From positions 20,395,387-20,459,386 of the forward strand of contig OU612069.1 in NCBI GenBank assembly GCA_914767715.1: a stretch of DNA of 64,000 bases, written 5' to 3'. Numbering within the stretch: the first letter of the stretch is position 1; the number at the start of each line of letters is the position of its first letter. Under the pieces are notes generated by a model, which ran no database searches, had not been told where the DNA came from, and was given only the letters and a program-made list of their open reading frames with translations. This DNA comes from Membranipora membranacea. Taxonomy: Eukaryota; Bryozoa; Gymnolaemata; Cheilostomatida; Membraniporidae. This document shows, one piece after another, positions 36,498-43,609 of the stretch. The position numbers and the translations under genes were made by a program.

Positions 36498-36532
<35 letters not shown>

Positions 36533-37402
36533 ATGTATGTATTGTTACTAAAGGATTATCCCCTGTGGCCGTTGTCCTGGAATCATTTCATTATGTAGCA
36601 TTTATATTTTAAAACTGCAAAAAGAAACTCACACACAAATAGTGAATGAAGGCATTGTGAAAACAACAGGAGCAACAGACCACTCTTTGCCAAAAAGTGT
36701 CATTCTCAACACGTTTTAAACACGCAATCTATTCATGCATGCTCTTTTCATATTGGACATTGTTTGGTTACACTTTTTGACTCGCACTATCAACGGCCTG
36801 TAGGCCTATATGCCATTCAAATGTCTAAATTTCTGAACAACGATGAAACATTCTAAGGAATTTTTTGAGTTGAAACTGCCACTATTCTCATCGCTGTATA
36901 TCCATGTCTTTTGCAGATAACCCCAGAACTGGTAAGTGTGATAATAATCTTTCTGAACTATTGATACTAGCCTCATGACATTGCTTTGTTGCACTAGTAT
37001 TAACTATAATTTAAGTTCACAGAGTGACTTATGACAGCAAGAGGATCCATGCTTACATACTGAAAAAAACTGCTATAGCACAATGGGCCATATAAGGTCA
37101 AATACCTCGACATATATGCCTTGCCACAAGATGAGCAATAGCAGGATGTGAACTATCAGGTCATCGGTGCCCAAGGAGTTACAGTCCCAAGAATAATTAT
37201 ATACAATAATATTGATTCCTTCACAAAGAAATTATTGTAATTATTCATATCTTCTTAATTTTCAGCTCCAGTTTTCCCCTATGAGGAAGATATGGCTGGT
37301 TCTTTGATGAGTGTTGGGACATCTGCAAGGGAGGCCTTCTCAAACTTTGTGTTCGTAGCATCTCTGACTTTCTGCTACCTTCATCTTACTGACAATAACT
37401 AA
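18724..37402 (+). CDS. Gene 1: secreted, probably GPI-anchored NHL/EGF-repeat protein, 22 exons
   Basis: Exons joined by phase: 18724-18782, 19113-19221, 19533-19596, 19798-19986, 20407-20549, 21682-21832, 22381-22468, 23167-23333, 23464-23628, 24161-24301, 25445-25556, 25967-26063, 26755-26866, 27332-27520, 29467-29600, 30171-30327, 30876-30912 (weakest), 30963-31159, 31354-31518, 31771-32067, 36917-36931, 37266-37402. The sum is 2925 nt, 974 aa. Every join keeps frame, and nearly all borders are good AG/GT sites. Layout: signal peptide (1-19), module I (20-463), module II (463-924), short hydrophilic link, hydrophobic tail (about 948-968). Each module has an NHL-like segment, two beta-rich segments, a cysteine pair segment and EGF-like cysteines, so it is likely an extracellular adhesion or receptor-type protein. 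I do not recognise a named orthologue. Exon 17, donor GTCATA, is the main uncertainty. Confidence 0.8.
19113..25556 (+). CDS. Gene 1 module I (exons 2-11)
   Basis: Ten exons coding residues 20-463. Exon 4 (189 nt) gives an NHL-repeat-like unit: G-N-C, Y-Q-D-G-I-G-K-A-A-R-L-K-F-P, then a C-A-R-R-V beta end. Exon 5 has K-C-G-A-G-T-L-D and exon 6 has I-Y-I-Y-P-W-N-G. Exon 8 has P-E-L-L-L-V-S-D-W and exon 9 (165 nt) has C-K ... K-C-A-F ... M-W-I-G. Exons 10 and 11 are EGF-like: C-D-P-C-W ... C-H-D ... C-L-C-R-L-G-W-K-G-A-L-C, and C-Q-H-V-L-C-S-G-H-G-T-C ... C-V-C-N-A-D-W-R-G-E-W-C. Each corresponds to an exon of module II. NHL repeats usually form beta-propeller blades. Confidence 0.78.
20750..20912 (+). 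mobile_element. LINE-A 3' UTR fragment in gene 1 intron 5
   Basis: The pyrimidine-rich block ending in CCTTTTCGGCACTTTTTGGA, then AAACATTCTGCTAC, closely matches the LINE-A 3' UTR at 36405-36475 (CGGCACTATTCGGAAAACAT). It is a strongly 5'-truncated insertion. Confidence 0.65.
21865..22035 (-). mobile_element. tRNA-derived SINE (second family), antisense
   Basis: On the minus strand, a B-box-like GGTTGAAGTCCCATTGG is followed by the body GGTTGATTGTTCCAGCCCTC and AGCACCCTCTAGTGTAT. The same arrangement, in the other orientation and with B-box GGGTTCAATTCCC, lies at 41310-41460. A diverged partial copy occurs near 22800-22890. The pair sits within the inverted duplication of gene 1, so it may predate that duplication. 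Confidence 0.55.
24852..25284. mobile_element. Foldback/MITE element with iterated palindromic ends
   Basis: The ends are inverted: CGGTTGACCAAAACCGC at 24852 and its complement GGCAGTTTTGGTCAACCG at 25284, flanked on both sides by TA. Inside are a second inverted pair (TATGGCGGTTTTGGTTGACC at about 24908; the complement near 25200-25230) and a fifth variant at about 24974. Each internal block is itself a palindrome with 12-bp arms (GGCGGTTTTGGT/ACCAAAACCGCC). The TA flanks would fit a Tc1/mariner-type MITE; no transposase is present. Confidence 0.65.
25660..25870 (-). mobile_element. tRNA-derived SINE (first family), antisense, in gene 1 intron 11
   Basis: On the minus strand, TTGGTTGGTTAGAGCTCCA (A-box side) is followed by CGTGGGTTCGGACCC (B-box), and then CAGGTGTGCTCCGACCTGCC and a CAGGTTG/GGCG-containing body. 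The body matches the SINE at 17977-18242. It lies between two gene 1 exons. Confidence 0.7.
25967..32067 (+). CDS. Gene 1 module II (exons 12-20)
   Basis: Nine exons coding residues 463-924 repeat the order of module I. Exon 14 (189 nt, as exon 4) is the NHL-like unit (Y-D-D-G-I-S-T-A-A ... C-A-R-R-V). Exon 15 (134 nt) has R-C-G-N-G-T-L-D, exon 16 has V-Y-I-Y-A-W-S-G, and exon 19 (165 nt, as exon 9) has V-C-K-K ... C-R-F ... M-W-L-T-G. Exon 20 fuses a linker to one EGF-like domain (C-Q-S-S-P-C-I-H-G-Y-C ... C-L-C-H-D-D-W) in place of the two EGF exons of module I. It exits on a GTGAGT donor at 32068, so the nearby TGA at 32074 is intronic. Confidence 0.78.
26185..26472 (-). mobile_element. 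hAT-like MITE copy A
   Basis: A 288-bp element between two copies of GGCACGGC (26177-26184 and 26473-26480). Its ends are CATTGAATT and, inverted, CACAGAATT; the internal CCCTAGTAG blocks are also inverted. It matches copies at 44263 and 55436. An 8-bp target duplication is characteristic of hAT transposons. It lies in an intron of gene 1. Confidence 0.8.
28730..29020 (-). repeat. Probable SINE with AAT-repeat tail
   Basis: A block lying in the 27521-29466 intron is followed, on the minus strand, by a (TTA)n tail (28722-28742, seen as ATAATAATAATAATAAT on the plus strand). The minus-strand 5' part has an A-box-like GGTGGAGCGGTTTTGC. No second copy is in the window, so the call is tentative. 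The rest of this ~1.9-kb intron holds nothing recognisable. Confidence 0.4.
32160..33413 (+). CDS. LINE-A ORF1 with RNase H1-type hybrid-binding domain
   Basis: A 417-aa protein counted from the ATG at 32160. Residues about 11-56 have the pattern of the RNase H1 N-terminal hybrid-binding (viroplasmin-like) domain: F-Y-A-V-A-T-G-K-T-T-G-I-F, then W-x2-C-x3-V, F-K-G-F, and a final L-E-N-A-E-R-Y-L helix. That domain binds RNA/DNA hybrids in known proteins. A C-x2-C pair (about 123-126) precedes a heptad-like coiled coil (about 128-195), as in many ORF1 proteins that trimerise. The C-terminal half (about 240-400) has alternating hydrophobic strands (C-I-V-L-H-N-L) and may be an RRM/esterase-like RNA-binding part. 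It is probably the RNP-forming protein of the element. The stop overlaps the start of ORF2 in ATGAGTAA. Confidence 0.75.
   Translation: MSDTKKKKGYAFYAVATGKTTGIFKNWLKCNDSVNKVSGASFKGFRTLENAERYLNKAGVQCTWVDFEQEYVDALDELESSKSRSRSPLKGIINKNFDIGNSTSDTGICTFSKSSHQAPTMTTSECTNCKYLALQVKTLTSDVAYLRKTLELLEGKYSDNTINIEKKMSCLGEDIKVLSTEMKSMTDELKNHKVLASDVLKRNIVHQNTRSNTEKKDEPIQWRREQTKYNNQNKTTSIFNWKKCIVLHNLARPQEIEKDEIRLHLCKVFGPMDITIINKYQFSREYPDRCKFIIQIEDDTQRTRIIEGWKTNFLGGSSMRHTVAKPTNILIVPNVPLAFGEEDILRDVNHEFRALCVKRLRDRDDRPLRAISIQFQSENETKKAMEIGKIKFPSMYNIILSLKTPGDKRNTTRHIDE
33406..36255 (+). CDS. LINE-A ORF2: APE endonuclease and reverse transcriptase
   Basis: 949 aa, uninterrupted. The N-terminal APE-type endonuclease (about 25-240) shows H-L-N-I-R-G, S-E-T-F-L, Y-R-P-P-N, G-D-F-N-V (about 168) and S-D-H-Y (about 232). 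The reverse transcriptase (about 440-760) shows N-Y-R-P-I-S-I-L-P (about 524), F-L-D-F-C-K-A-F-D (about 595), G-V-P-Q-G-S-I (about 651) and A-Y-A-D-D-T-V-F (about 684); all catalytic Asp are present. A C-terminal tail of about 180 aa is shared with the decayed copy at 17617. It begins inside the ORF1 stop (ATGAGTAA), which suggests coupled re-initiation. There is no RNase H domain and no C-terminal zinc finger. Confidence 0.9.
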   Translation: MSKLQTTGQPFNTNFSQPNFDTLKVIKNRFSFAHLNIRGITSKIDEVRHILSTYNFSIFGLSETFLDGNKPDSFYQIPSYDMLRRDRKPRPGGGIICYIKQGIQYELINDFNHIIDESITIKIRHKASHAFLISFIYRPPNSLISWNDSLRLYLDCCTKHTEEVIILGDFNVNLLENSSKKKWLPIFSRFSFKQMVNEPTRVSENSSSLLDHIYTNKDCNLRHTSVLKTAVSDHYLTYSIRKIGVVPSVKKFKISFNDFSRMTPENLRRSFSDVNWDIIRYLRSSSEMIESFNQLFLEKISLNVRRKVRFVKTEVLPPWLDIEVSRQMKIRDSLKRSQNWDDYKKQRNLVTNLINKKKKTYFSGLVKNSANNNTKPIWDALNIGKTKNKSSSSSSTLTSKDLNNHFSTIADILGHGFKKENHSKNTPEIRDNLLPTNSQEKFLSNFKRFTPASICLYLKSFSDKKSTGPDGISVMMLKKTLPFVVYILTDIFNQILIEGDFPKCWKTARVIPVFKGGDPNDPSNYRPISILPILSKIFEKQINKCLMTFLTDIKAIHPLQSGFRSNYSCSDAVHKVVSDVLHQKQKNRCVIGMFLDFCKAFDCVNHDILFNKLASYKIIGPSLKLIKSFLDDRQQYVFYNQIASEKKPINIGVPQGSILAPTLFLVFINDMLNLPLSSTAYAYADDTVFICHQKDPQSLEQHCRGDLGVIQEWCYNNRMTINIKKSHYLVFGNAKHKFDLKFSNTTLLQSSTTKLLGFTISDSMSFDNHIELIKTKIQKNTNLLQLCRTFLTTQSARQFYFQFIHCHIINGIQFFLNISPKYQLDSLYVYQKAALRIIANIHYNPVQLSNTFFLCRTLKILPLPSLLIYFSSLYAYRIMYNNTPSYINDLFLSRNRRYPKRDNFLILPPNDKLNIAIASSFNNLPLSIRSLSKVTSFKSGVFKYLLFQL
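36917..36931 (+). CDS. Gene 1 exon 21: 15-nt micro-exon
   Basis: CTTTTGCAG precedes ATAACCCCAGAACTG and a strong GTAAGT donor. It carries phase 1 from exon 20 (giving Tyr-Asn-Pro-Arg-Thr) to the last exon without a frame change. Its neighbours are about 4.8 kb (with the LINE) and 335 bp away. Direct splicing of 20 to 22 would also stay in frame, so it may be skipped in some transcripts. Confidence 0.6.
37266..37402 (+). CDS. Gene 1 last exon: hydrophobic C-terminal tail
   Basis: It begins A-P-V-F-P-Y-E-E-D and has a small-residue stretch (S-V-G-T-S-A). After a short spacer it has a hydrophobic run (F-V-F-V-A-S-L-T-F-C-Y-L) and ends with only six residues before TAA. The lack of a cytoplasmic tail fits a GPI-attachment signal better than a transmembrane anchor; this is inference. 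Confidence 0.7.
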
Positions 37403-37639
37403 ATGTCTTTTGTTTGATTGTTGGCTGCCATGTACAATTCTCTGATCATGCTGTCTCATGCTTTTGACAATAATTTCCATTTCATCACTGTTAATATTTT
37501 TTAAATTTCGCATTGCTGAGACTTTCTTGTTTTGTTTTTTGGTCTGCATAGCTCTCACATGCGTATGCGAAGTGAGATATTCAATCTTTCTTTCTAATTT
37601 TGCCAACATGATATAATATTATTGTAAAAGTTGTTACCA
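37403..37639. other. 3' flank of gene 1
   Basis: Presumed 3' UTR and intergenic sequence. No canonical AATAAA was seen close to the stop. A 90-codon minus-strand frame here overlaps the last exon and has no motif. Confidence 0.35.
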
Positions 37640-39270
37640 AGTAATATGAAAATTATAAATCATGATAACACATCCTCCTATACTCTAAGATACTGTATTA
37701 ATAATGAAGGTTTAGCAATTTCCTGTCATTGTCAAATCACATCTCAAAACGTATTGTCTGCTTATGGGCTGTCAATCTCAATTTTTTGCAGTATGCATAT
37801 CTCCAAGCCTTGTCACCAGTCACCAGACCATTGTTATCATTGTTTGCAAGAGTTATTTCATGTGGTTTATCACCTTTTTTGAAGTAAAGCTGCATGAATG
37901 TGCAGTGCGAAAACCGGACTGCGATGAAGATATTAGATGGTTTTCATTTAAAAATATCTGAACATTAATATTAAAATGTTTTTAAAATATCTTAGAAAGA
38001 ATGGGTAAAACTGATATAGGTCTATAATTTCCTGGGTCATCTTTTGACCCTGACCTAAAAATCGGGGTTATGCGAGCAATTTTCCAGACTTTTGGAAATA
38101 CCCCTTCATCCAAAATTCTATTGAAAATATCTGTGAGCACTGGACCTACGTAGGGAAATGTTTTGTTTAACATCTGAACTGAAATCTGGTCAGGACCCGT
38201 GCTTTTGCCTATGGGTATTGATTTTAGAAGCTTAATGCAATGAGACTGTTTTCAATTTTGGAAAATGTTTCAAACCTTTGTAATGGTAATTTGGTTAAGT
38301 ACTAGAAAAATCAGAAATCAATGAAAAATCTGTTGATAGCTTCGGATGTAAAATGCTCGTTTAAATTACTGCTAGAAATATCAGCAATTCTCTATGACAT
38401 GGTTAATTTTGCTGTAACATAGAGATTGGTACCAGTCAACATTGCTGAAATATTGGTGTATATTTTCATCGGAAAATTTGCTATAATCGTTGAAATTTAT
38501 CTTAATTATTTTCTCCGATTTTACAACACCTTTTTTTCATTTTGCCATAACCAAAAAATGATGACTCAAAGAGTATTTCAGAACTAAGCTACAACGAGCA
38601 TTGGCTGGTTGGTTGGTGTATATGTGATCAATGATATATTCAGAATATTCTGCAGTTCTTGTAAAATCGTTTATTATTTGTGTAAGTCCAAGTGGATTTA
38701 TGACATTTCTAAACCACCTGACCAATGTGCTGTTATGACTGAGGTCAACATTGAAATCACCCAAAATGATTACTTCCCTGCAAATTGATACAATGCTCTC
38801 GATGTAATGAGTGAAGACATGGTTCCAATCAACAAGTGCGTAAGGTGGGCGATAAACGAAGCCTATTAAAAAAGATTGTGAGTGGGTTCGGGAGATTTTC
38901 AAAGTAATTGACTCAGGCATTGAATGGTTCGCAACATTGACCTCTTCAAATGAAATACCAACATGTATGTGGCATAGCAAACCCCCTCCTTGACCAGTAT
39001 TCCTATTCTGTCTTACAATATTATAGTTCGATATATGAAAAAAACAATTTGATTTAGACTCATTTAGAAAAGTCTCAGATAAACAAAAAATATCAAGATC
39101 ATTTTCATGTAAGATCTTTTTAACTTCATCTATTTTGCTTGTAAGCCCATTAATATTTAGATGAGCTATTTTCATGCCTTGAGTAAACTTACTAGACATT
39201 TGGAGTTGAATTTTCTGATATGTGGCAATATATGAATAAAGATTTGAGTGGTATACCATTGTGTATAGTG
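37640..39270 (-). mobile_element. LINE-A copy, antisense, degraded
   Basis: On the minus strand, the APE domain (39200-38537) shows H-L-N-I-N-G, S-E-T-F-L, Y-R-P-P-Y and G-D-F-N-V-D. A decayed middle (38537-38200) follows, then RT motifs (38173-37982: F-P-K-V-W-K-I-A, N-Y-R-P-I-S-V-L-P-I-L-S-K). A scrambled tail to about 37640 still shares a Q-S-G-F segment with the copy at 17380. ORF2 stops abruptly, so the rest of the RT is gone. The order of domains matches LINE-A. Confidence 0.8.
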
Positions 39271-39413
39271 TGTTTCATGTCGGTTTGTGATTATCACATG
39301 TCTAGGTCTGTAGTCAGGGTTTCCGTCCCTTGGATTCTCATATTTTAGCCTGGTATAGGTCCAGTTACCAGATGGTGACTGCAGGGAGGTAAGTAAAAAG
39401 TCTTGACTGGTCA

Positions 39414-40082
39414 TAGCCTGTCTTAACAAGCTTTGTTCAGTGGGGGGGGGGGGGGAAACAAAGCTTGTCAACCCTTCACTGCACTGTTATCTACCCAATC
39501 ACAAGAGAAGACAATATTCAATATTGGCTGCTCGTGTCGGGGAATTCTATCTTGTCAGGATAGCCAGCATGGGCTTGGCATAATTATTCCCGATCTCCAA
39601 CTTGTTCTGGTGAACACGTAAGGCTTAATGGCAACCTGCCAGTCGAAAAGTCTGTTTAAATCAAGGCTACCAGCCAGACATAAAAATGTGTTGTTTATCA
39701 ACTATACTATGATTTTATTGTGTACTAGCTATCTAACTAAAACTAACAGAGTTACAAAGATTTAATGTATTAATCGGTAAAAGTAATCAGCGTGCGTTTA
39801 GTTTTGTCCGCTAGCAAACATGAAGTGACAAATTGTAAGAGGGAAGGGTGTAAGCTTGCTAAAAATAGTTACAGTCGTAGCATTTATAAAGGATTATTAT
39901 AACAGACAAAAAACATGTGTAGGAATAGAATGTATGATGAGAATGTATGAATAGAATGTGTCCTCAGTGCTTAATATATATATAACAGTCAAAGGCTGAA
40001 ATTCCCCACACTCGACATCGAGCAGTGCGAGAGTTGACAAGCTTTGTTTCCCCCGCCGAACAAAGCTTGTTAAGACAGGCTA
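39414..40082. mobile_element. MITE with perfect 25-bp TIRs and 9-bp TSD (Mutator-like)
   Basis: The left end TAGCCTGTCTTAACAAGCTT-TGTTC is the exact complement of the right end ending at 40082. Similarity extends inwards for about 55 bp, through a second GACAAGCTTTGTTT palindrome around a G-run. The flanks repeat GACTGGTCA at 39405-39413 and 40083-40091. A 9-bp duplication with long inverted ends fits Mutator-like MITEs. The inside has no ORF. The 12-G run at 39440 lies in the left end. Confidence 0.8.
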
Positions 40083-40259
40083 GACTGGTCAGTGATTCCC
40101 TTCGTTGGAGTCTTCACCCCGCAGCCCTTGGTGCCTGGATCCGATTATCTGGATAAGAGTCTCCATGACCAACCAAAAGTAAAAACTCATAGTGCCAAAT
40201 ATAAACAGCTTGAATTTGAAAAATTGTATTTACCTGTGGCAGTATTGAGCAAATAAATT

Positions 40260-41720
40260 GACCACTTGTTTCAATCACTGACCATCAGAAATTCTGGATA
40301 ATGTGGATGTTGGGACACATGGCCATTTCCTTTTGACATGACATCACCTGTCATTGCATAAACAGCATTATCAGCAAATCCAGGTCTACAGCTACAAATA
40401 TTAATATGTTGGTTGTCAGGTGCATAAAGCCCCATTATTTATCTTCTTGAGAGCACGATGAAGTATATGATTTGATGCTATGACACTTCATTCCAATTAT
40501 TGGATAAAAATTATTGTTTAATTGTTTAGGTGTCCTTGGTTCGAGATCCACAGGGAGAGCCTTGAATTTTGATAGGTCCAGCCCAAAGCATCTTTGGGTG
40601 TATACGTATCCTTGTACCTTGTATCTTTTAGAATCGAAAATGTATTATTTTATAATACTGTACATATGTCTAGCTCTACTACAATCCATCACTATCCATT
40701 ATTGTTGATCCGTAATCTTCTTAGGAGAAAGGGCAATTAAATTTTCTGAGGTTTGCGCAGCTTGTCAACCTACCTGAATAGTTTAGTCAGTCCTGCTGTT
40801 TTTGACCATGACCACTCTCCATGTGTGATGTTGATGTTTGCAAAGTTATAGGTAGTCACACCTGTGAAACACCACAACAATAAATACAATTTCTTTTTTA
40901 TCAAATTGTGACATTTGAAACATTGCGGTTAACCCTCAAAGACGCAAGTCTTGATTAAAATATTGAGAGAAAACTTTGTCAAGTTCTGATGAAATGTAGC
41001 AGCAGGAGGAAGGGTATCTGCATTCAATAATTTGCACACCTCTGCAAGTTCAAACTGTGATTTCTTCATGATTATGATATTTAATTCAATTTGAGGATGA
41101 TGTTTCATTAGCAACTCACTACCAGTGGTCCCAGCAATGGGCCATGTAAGGCCAACAGCACTAACACATACACTGTGTTGCATAGGGTGGACACGGCAGA
41201 GTGGACTGTGCTATGGCTCTGTACCATGAGATGAGAGAACACAACTCTGAGTTGTGAATAGCGGGCAAGTTAATTAGTGCCATCAACCCATTCTTTTTTG
41301 TTGATGGTGAGATGGAGCAATCAGTCAACGCGCTTGCTATTCACTGTCAGGCAATTGGCTTCGCACTAGTTATGGGTTCAATTCCCATTGGAGGAGTTTT
41401 CAAGGTTGATTGTTCCAGCCCTCAGCACCCTCTAGTGTATACCTCTTCTGATGGGCACTGTTTTCTTACCATATTGAACTTTCTGATAAACCAGCATGTT
41501 ATTGTGGACGCTCCTTGTTAACGTTCCAGTATGATGACCTTCCTGGTAAAATGCACTCATCATTGATCCAGTGCGTTATGGCAAAGCATAACCAAACACA
41601 GCAACGAAATTGCTACAACATTGATACAACATCGCTACAACAACGATTCAACATCACATTAGCTGCTTAGAGGGATTAAACACAATAGATACGCCTTGGA
41701 TTAGATGTGAATCAACTGAT
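40260..41720 (-). pseudogene. Inverted, partial copy of gene 1 (exons 6-8)
   Basis: Minus-strand sequence matches gene 1. About 41720-41560 matches 18905-19035 (intron 1), 41560-41470 matches the second half of exon 6, 40861-40774 matches exon 7 (88 nt, frame and both splice sites kept), and 40391-40270 matches exon 8, which then ends at an in-frame TGA where gene 1 has TGG. Everything between 19035 and about 21740 is missing. It is a duplicated fragment, now broken, with coding exons better kept than introns. Confidence 0.75.
41310..41460 (+). mobile_element. tRNA-derived SINE (second family) in the gene 1 inverted copy
   Basis: A-box-like GGAGCAATCAGTCAACGCGC at about 41316 and B-box GGGTTCAATTCCC at about 41377 are followed by the GGTTGATTGTTCCAGCCCTC body. 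It is the counterpart of 21865-22035. Confidence 0.55.
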
Positions 41721-42200
41721 ATTATCAATTGCGTAGCTTGAAACTTTGCAAACTACTGCCTGGTAGTTTTACTGTTCTGTGACTGTACTGGTAAGCTAGG
41801 CATTAAAAATAGCAAGGAGGAGCATGAGGAGAACCCCTCATAGGCTCATTTTTATATATATCCTCATCATAATCTTCCAAAAAGCAGATTATTATTCTGA
41901 ACTTCCAGTCTTCCAAAGTGTTCGGGCATTCGACACCTGATTTACATTCATGACAAAGACTGTGGCTAGTAATCTACACTCTGTTTGTCTACTCCAATTG
42001 TATACCTTAATATCGAGAAAGTAGGTGGATATTACTATGATACTACTAGATGTTTGTTGCGCTATATTCAATGGCTGTAATCATAATAATTGATGGGGGG
42101 AAGTCCGCCGCATAATAGACAATGATACCAAGGCTGTCTACCTCATATAGGTAGTATGGAAAGGACAGCGATTTTAATTTGCATTTATAATATAATATAT
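41721..42200. other. Intergenic, nothing recognised
   Basis: No exon or repeat family could be supported between the gene 1 inverted copy and the LINE endonuclease fragment. Confidence 0.4.
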
Positions 42201-42224
42201 TCTTCTCCAAAACTTAGTGGAATA

Positions 42225-42535
42225 TCAACCAGCTAAACGGGATACGGACACCATGGGGACTTTAACACACAATACCAGGGAGCCAGTCAGTAGCCGTCTT
42301 ACTCCCTTTATAACCCATCCCATCTCCAATATCCGGTAAACATCATAGCCATCAAAAGTTACACCACTATTGTCAATTTGATCATTAAGCCGTGTCTTAG
42401 TGAGGGCGATTATGCTTCCATTTTTGTGAGCGTAATGGAATTTAATTAAACCATCCATTTCATCAAATTTATTATCGACGGTACGAGCATTTGCCACAAC
42501 AATAGCTGGAAGAGGTAGCTTACATAGAGGTACGG
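42225..42535 (-). pseudogene. LINE endonuclease N-terminal fragment
   Basis: The minus-strand frame has V-A-N-A-R-T-V-D-N-K-F-D-E-M-D-G-L-I and S-I-I-A-L-T-K-T-R-L-N-D. This is the start of an APE-type endonuclease, with the usual E-T-W-L changed to K-T-R-L, so a catalytic Glu is lost. It is truncated within the domain. Confidence 0.6.
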
Positions 42536-42540
42536 ATGAT

Positions 42541-42612
42541 TTATGTTTTCCCCACTTGTTTTCCCACTTGTTTTCCCCACTTGTTTTCCCACTTGTTTTC
42601 CCCACTTGTTTT
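42541..42612. repeat. Minisatellite of CCCACTTGTTTTC units
   Basis: Five to six near-perfect units of 12-13 bp (CCCACTTGTTTTC alternating with CCCCACTTGTTTTC), next to the endonuclease fragment. The alternating unit length gives a 25-bp higher-order repeat. Confidence 0.85.
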
Positions 42613-43149
42613 CATCTTTGCCGAAGGAAAATAGCATTAGGTAAATCAAGAGCAATGTTCTTTTCAGTTTCCATGCTTTTATGATGTCTGAGATTTAGTA
42701 GAGCGTCCCTTTAGTAAGTGATAGGAGTTATCTTATCAAAGTGAATACTAGAAAGACAACAGAGCACTTTCTGTTATATGAAATCTGATTGTGCTACTAA
42801 TACATGATTATTCAGAGTTAGACTCAAATATATCCTCTGAAAAATGTTTTTGCAGTTCTCAGGTTTATAATCCACAGTTAAGATTCACAGAGCGATTTTC
42901 AGTCTAGTCAGGCTGATGAAATTTCTTACCCGTGTGGAAGTCATAATCATGATAAGGCAGTCAGAATTTTAATGATCATAATGCTGGCTCAACTCTTGGA
43001 GTTGACCAAGTAGCAGCGCAAAGTCAATGAAACATGGTTGTAAATTCTCGAGAATAAGGGGACCAGTGAATCTAAAGTTTGTTTTTGAGGCAATCTCATT
43101 CTTGGCTTAATTACTCTGTACTATGATAAGCTTTGAAGCAGGGCTGTAA

Positions 43150-43585
43150 AATATTTGATAAGATTTGATATTAAAATTGCTTTTATAAACACATCCAAGG
43201 AAAAAATTTTAAAACTTTTGCCACAACACATCCATCAAAAGCCCTCAAAACAATTCAAGCTAACAACAACATGGGATGGGAGGTCCCTGTTGTACACAGG
43301 CGTGAAACTATTCAACAGGTACATGTCATATTGGAAGATTGGACAGGATCTGGGACAATCTCATGTCTGGTCTGGCTGAGCTCCTTTGGGTCTATGCTAG
43401 ACAGCGGGCGCCGTGCTGACTTGTGTTTTGGCTTATTGGCTTGTGTGGGTTTTTTTTATGGGTGACCATCGGGACGGCAGCCATTCTAGTCTTCAAACTA
43501 TCTGGCTGAGACCTTGCTTTTCTTTTATTTGCATTATATACTACTATTCCAAAATTATTTTATTAAACTAATAAAAAAAAAAAAC
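43150..43585 (+). pseudogene. LINE ORF2 C-terminus and 3' UTR remnant
   Basis: The frame at 43155-43379 ends with S-L-L-Y-T-G-V-K-L-F-N-R, like the conserved Y-x-G-x-x-L-W-N tail of CR1-like ORF2 proteins. About 200 bp of 3' UTR and a poly-A tail (43572-43584) follow. It is heavily 5'-truncated. Confidence 0.5.
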
Positions 43586-43609
43586 TGAGCATATTCATCA
43601 TCAGCAGCA

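Larger units (their letters stand above)
32100..36530 (+). mobile_element. LINE-A, near full-length, in a gene 1 intron
   Basis: A short 5' leader is followed by ORF1 (32160-33413), ORF2 (33406-36255), a pyrimidine-rich 3' UTR, AATAAA at 36491 and a pure A-run (about 36502-36529). The element sits in the intron between gene 1 exons 20 and 21, in sense orientation. The perfect A-tail and two open frames indicate a young insertion. Target duplications could not be fixed by eye. APE plus RT without RNase H fits the CR1/jockey superfamily. Other copies: 17236-18365, 20750-20912 and 37640-39270 (antisense). Confidence 0.85.
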
